Shown here: positions 24,017 through 25,581 of the stretch, piece by piece
Layout of the letters: each line of letters opens with the position of its first letter
How positions within the stretch are numbered: position 1 is the first letter of the stretch
Virus record (IMG/VR): IMGVR_UViG_3300025806_000202
Coordinates: 1 to 25,581 of that record
Length of the DNA: 25,581 nt
DNA from: a virus
Strand: one strand, 5' to 3'
Translations under genes and position numbers: made by a program
Notes under the pieces: generated by a model
The model's database searches: none
What the model saw: only the letters and a program-made list of their open reading frames with translations
What the model was told of the DNA's origin: nothing

Positions 24017-25102
24017 TTATGCGAATGTTATTGTGCCTGTTCCTGAAGTGAATGTTTCTATTTTGTAACCTAATACAGATGTGGATACAGAGCTAATAAG
24101 TGAACCGCCTTTAGCAACAGTGTAGTTTTCTGGGTATCTAAGTATTACAACTCCAGAGCCGCCAGCAGCACCGGTTCCAGTGTTGTTTGCATTATGGCAT
24201 CCTCCACCACCACCACCGCCTAAACCATTTGTTCCAGCTGTTGGAGGTAGGTTACTTCCGTTAGTATAGGTTCCTCCATTTCCACCACCGCCCGCTCCAC
24301 CTTGAGGCGTGTTAGGAAAAGCTACCGCAGCGTTCATAGCGCCAGCTCCACCACCAGCGTAGTAAAGGTTGGTTCCTGTTATAGATGATTGAATTCCATC
24401 ACCACCTTTTCCAACTATAGCTGGATCTGTACCTGAAGATAAACCAGTAGCGCTTGCTCCACCACCTCCACCAGCACAGTAATAAGTACTACTTGTTGAT
24501 GCAGCACCTGCAAAGCCTTGTATTGGGCTACTAGTTCTAGCTCCTCCAGCATGGATACCACTTCTGCTAGCTCCTCCGCCTGAGCCTCCAGGCCCACCAG
24601 CAGCTTCACTACCACCATAACCACCTCCTGTAGCTAGTACACTTGCACGTGCTGGCGTCATATCTAATTCAGAGTTGCCACCGGAGCTTGTTGCACTTCC
24701 GCCTAATCCTACTGTTACTTCATAATTAACACCTTGAACTGCTGTTGTTATGGTTGCAGCCACCTGTTGATTTCCACCGCTAATGTTACCAGAGCCAAAA
24801 GACGTTAGCATTCCACCGGCACCGCCACCACCTGCATAATAATAGTTTCCACCGCCACCTCCACCAGCAACCACTAAATAGTCAACAGTTAACGGCACAG
24901 AAGTAGATCCAGCTTCTTCTAAAAACTGCCAACCAGTAGAAGTACAAACTTCAACTTTGTTTTCAGTTGTATTCTCTCGGATAGAACCAAGGGTAGATGC
25001 GTCGCACGTTGGTTGTTGAGCGGTAGTACCTTTAGCTATAACTAAACCTCCGGTATCTTGACTCATATCCACAACGCCAGTTGAAACTTTAGTTAATGCC
25101 AT
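24017..25102 (-). CDS. Glycine-rich tail-fibre tip protein (361 aa)
   Basis: This 361-residue protein starts MALTKVSTGVVDMSQDTGGL. The N-terminal module (1-65, ending STGWQFLEEAG) matches its neighbours in pattern. Residues 73-85 read DYLVVAGGGGGG, followed by a Gly-rich region (about 79-317) with Gly runs, and then GGSGVVILRYP (314-324) and a short beta C-terminus. The VVAGGGGGG start and GGSGVVILRYP end are typical of the glycine-rich receptor-binding family seen in many marine phages; polyglycine-II sandwich folds are known in phage S16 gp38. It is probably a tip that touches the host surface. Low-complexity Gly codons create open frames in other frames, which I discount. Confidence 0.8.
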   Translation of the reverse strand: MALTKVSTGVVDMSQDTGGLVIAKGTTAQQPTCDASTLGSIRENTTENKVEVCTSTGWQFLEEAGSTSVPLTVDYLVVAGGGGGGNYYYAGGGGAGGMLTSFGSGNISGGNQQVAATITTAVQGVNYEVTVGLGGSATSSGGNSELDMTPARASVLATGGGYGGSEAAGGPGGSGGGASRSGIHAGGARTSSPIQGFAGAASTSSTYYCAGGGGGASATGLSSGTDPAIVGKGGDGIQSSITGTNLYYAGGGAGAMNAAVAFPNTPQGGAGGGGNGGTYTNGSNLPPTAGTNGLGGGGGGGCHNANNTGTGAAGGSGVVILRYPENYTVAKGGSLISSVSTSVLGYKIETFTSGTGTITFA

Positions 25103-25105
25103 TTA

Positions 25106-25312
25106 TTATAGTGTTGGTTTTGTGTCTGGAAAGTCAGAAGTATCAGTCCAATCTCTTAATCTAGCTCTATAATTATAATACAAAGGTCTTTCTGGATGGT
25201 CATCTAACATTATTACCCAATCAGTATCTTTTAACTCTTGGTCTCTCCACGCTTTTTCTTCTACTTTCTTTGCTGCAATTTCTTCTTCTGTCATTTGTAT
25301 TTCTTCACTCAT
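25106..25312 (-). CDS. Tail fibre assembly chaperone-like protein (68 aa)
   Basis: This 68-residue protein starts MSEEIQMTEEEIAAKKVEEK. The core WRDQELKDTDWVIMLDDHPE then LYYNYRARLRDWTD matches the R-x-x-EL-x-x-TDW and YR-x-LRD pattern of phage tail fibre assembly chaperones (Phage_tail_APC type, PF16778 from memory). An acidic helical N-terminus precedes it. It sits at the head of the adhesin block, 3 nt from the glycine-rich fibre, as expected for a fibre assembly helper. It may act on any of the three following fibres. Confidence 0.75.
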   Translation of the reverse strand: MSEEIQMTEEEIAAKKVEEKAWRDQELKDTDWVIMLDDHPERPLYYNYRARLRDWTDTSDFPDTKPTL

Positions 25313-25319
25313 AATAGTA

Positions 25320-25581
25320 TTATTTTAGTTTGATAAATAAAGGTTGTCCTGAACCGCTAGAATCTGTTCTTGCTGTTGAGTCTCCATAGGTTTGGGCGTA
25401 ATTGTAGAAATTATTACTGTTTGCGTCTTTAACTGTAAAAGTTCCTGACGCATAAGCTACATACTGCGGACTATTAGTTTGTGTAGTTGTTATAATTTCC
25501 GCCCCAGTAGCTACTCCCGAAGGAGTGAATTGAATAATACATCCCGACCCATCGTCTTTTCTCCCTGTTATCCAGATATTA
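25320..25581 (-). CDS. C-terminal end of a structural/fibre protein, partial (start beyond right edge)
   Basis: The last 86 codons of a minus-strand gene end at TAA 25320-25322. The visible protein begins NIWITGRKDDGSGCIIQFTP and ends with SSGSGQPLFIKLK. It is Ser/Thr/Asn-rich and beta-like, similar in composition to the following fibre genes. It lies 7 nt ahead of the tail fibre assembly chaperone-like gene, so it is probably a further virion fibre or spike. The missing N-terminus prevents a better call. Confidence 0.6.
   Translation of the reverse strand, partial: NIWITGRKDDGSGCIIQFTPSGVATGAEIITTTQTNSPQYVAYASGTFTVKDANSNNFYNYAQTYGDSTARTDSSGSGQPLFIKLK

Noticed and set aside
22004-25102. Diversity-generating retroelement acting on the fibre genes
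   Set aside because: No reverse transcriptase and no template/variable repeat pair was seen in the window. Blade repeats explain the internal similarity.

Overview
The window is a stretch of a double-stranded DNA tailed-phage genome. Every supported gene lies on the minus strand, so transcription runs from high to low coordinates. The DNA is AT-rich and genes are packed end to end with 1-17 nt overlaps or gaps of a few bases; the largest gap is about 120 nt. Most starts are preceded by A/T-rich sequence without a Shine-Dalgarno motif, and several genes are joined as TAATG. This leader style fits a Bacteroidota (flavobacterial) host, probably marine, because several small genes look like families common in marine phages. 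Host and lineage are inferences. The packaging and capsid genes recall short-tailed phages of Bacteroidota, including crAss-like relatives, but no database search was possible.

Layout in order of transcription. 25581-22004: a host-contact block. It holds the end of a structural protein, a tail-fibre assembly chaperone-like protein, and three adhesins with a shared short N-terminal module followed by a glycine-rich tip, a LamG/concanavalin-like domain, or a predicted seven-bladed Asp-box beta-propeller. 21882-19253: a 96-aa protein, a 28-residue membrane peptide, a complete GroEL (518 aa), a GroES (86 aa) and a winged-helix-like protein. 19251-16481: a disordered protein, small conserved proteins, two holin-like membrane proteins and a small HExxH metalloprotease-like protein. 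16474-13978: a Ser/Thr/Gly-rich beta protein, two small proteins, a two-domain GroES-like protein and a terminase small subunit candidate. 13978-1: large terminase, portal, scaffold candidate, major capsid protein, three connector or neck proteins, and a giant tail protein that runs off the left edge. Two hairpins that look like intrinsic terminators or attenuators follow the capsid gene and the gene after it.

The standout feature is the chaperonin set: GroEL, a GroES encoded downstream of it (the reverse of the bacterial order), and a separate tandem GroES-like protein beside the terminase and capsid genes. My inference is that this phage carries its own folding machine for its capsid or other virion proteins, in the way T4 gp31 replaces GroES. 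The GroES lacks the usual roof-loop length and the GroEL lacks the GGM tail, both of which could enlarge the folding cage.

No tRNA, CRISPR array, integrase, transposase, polymerase or tape-measure gene was seen.
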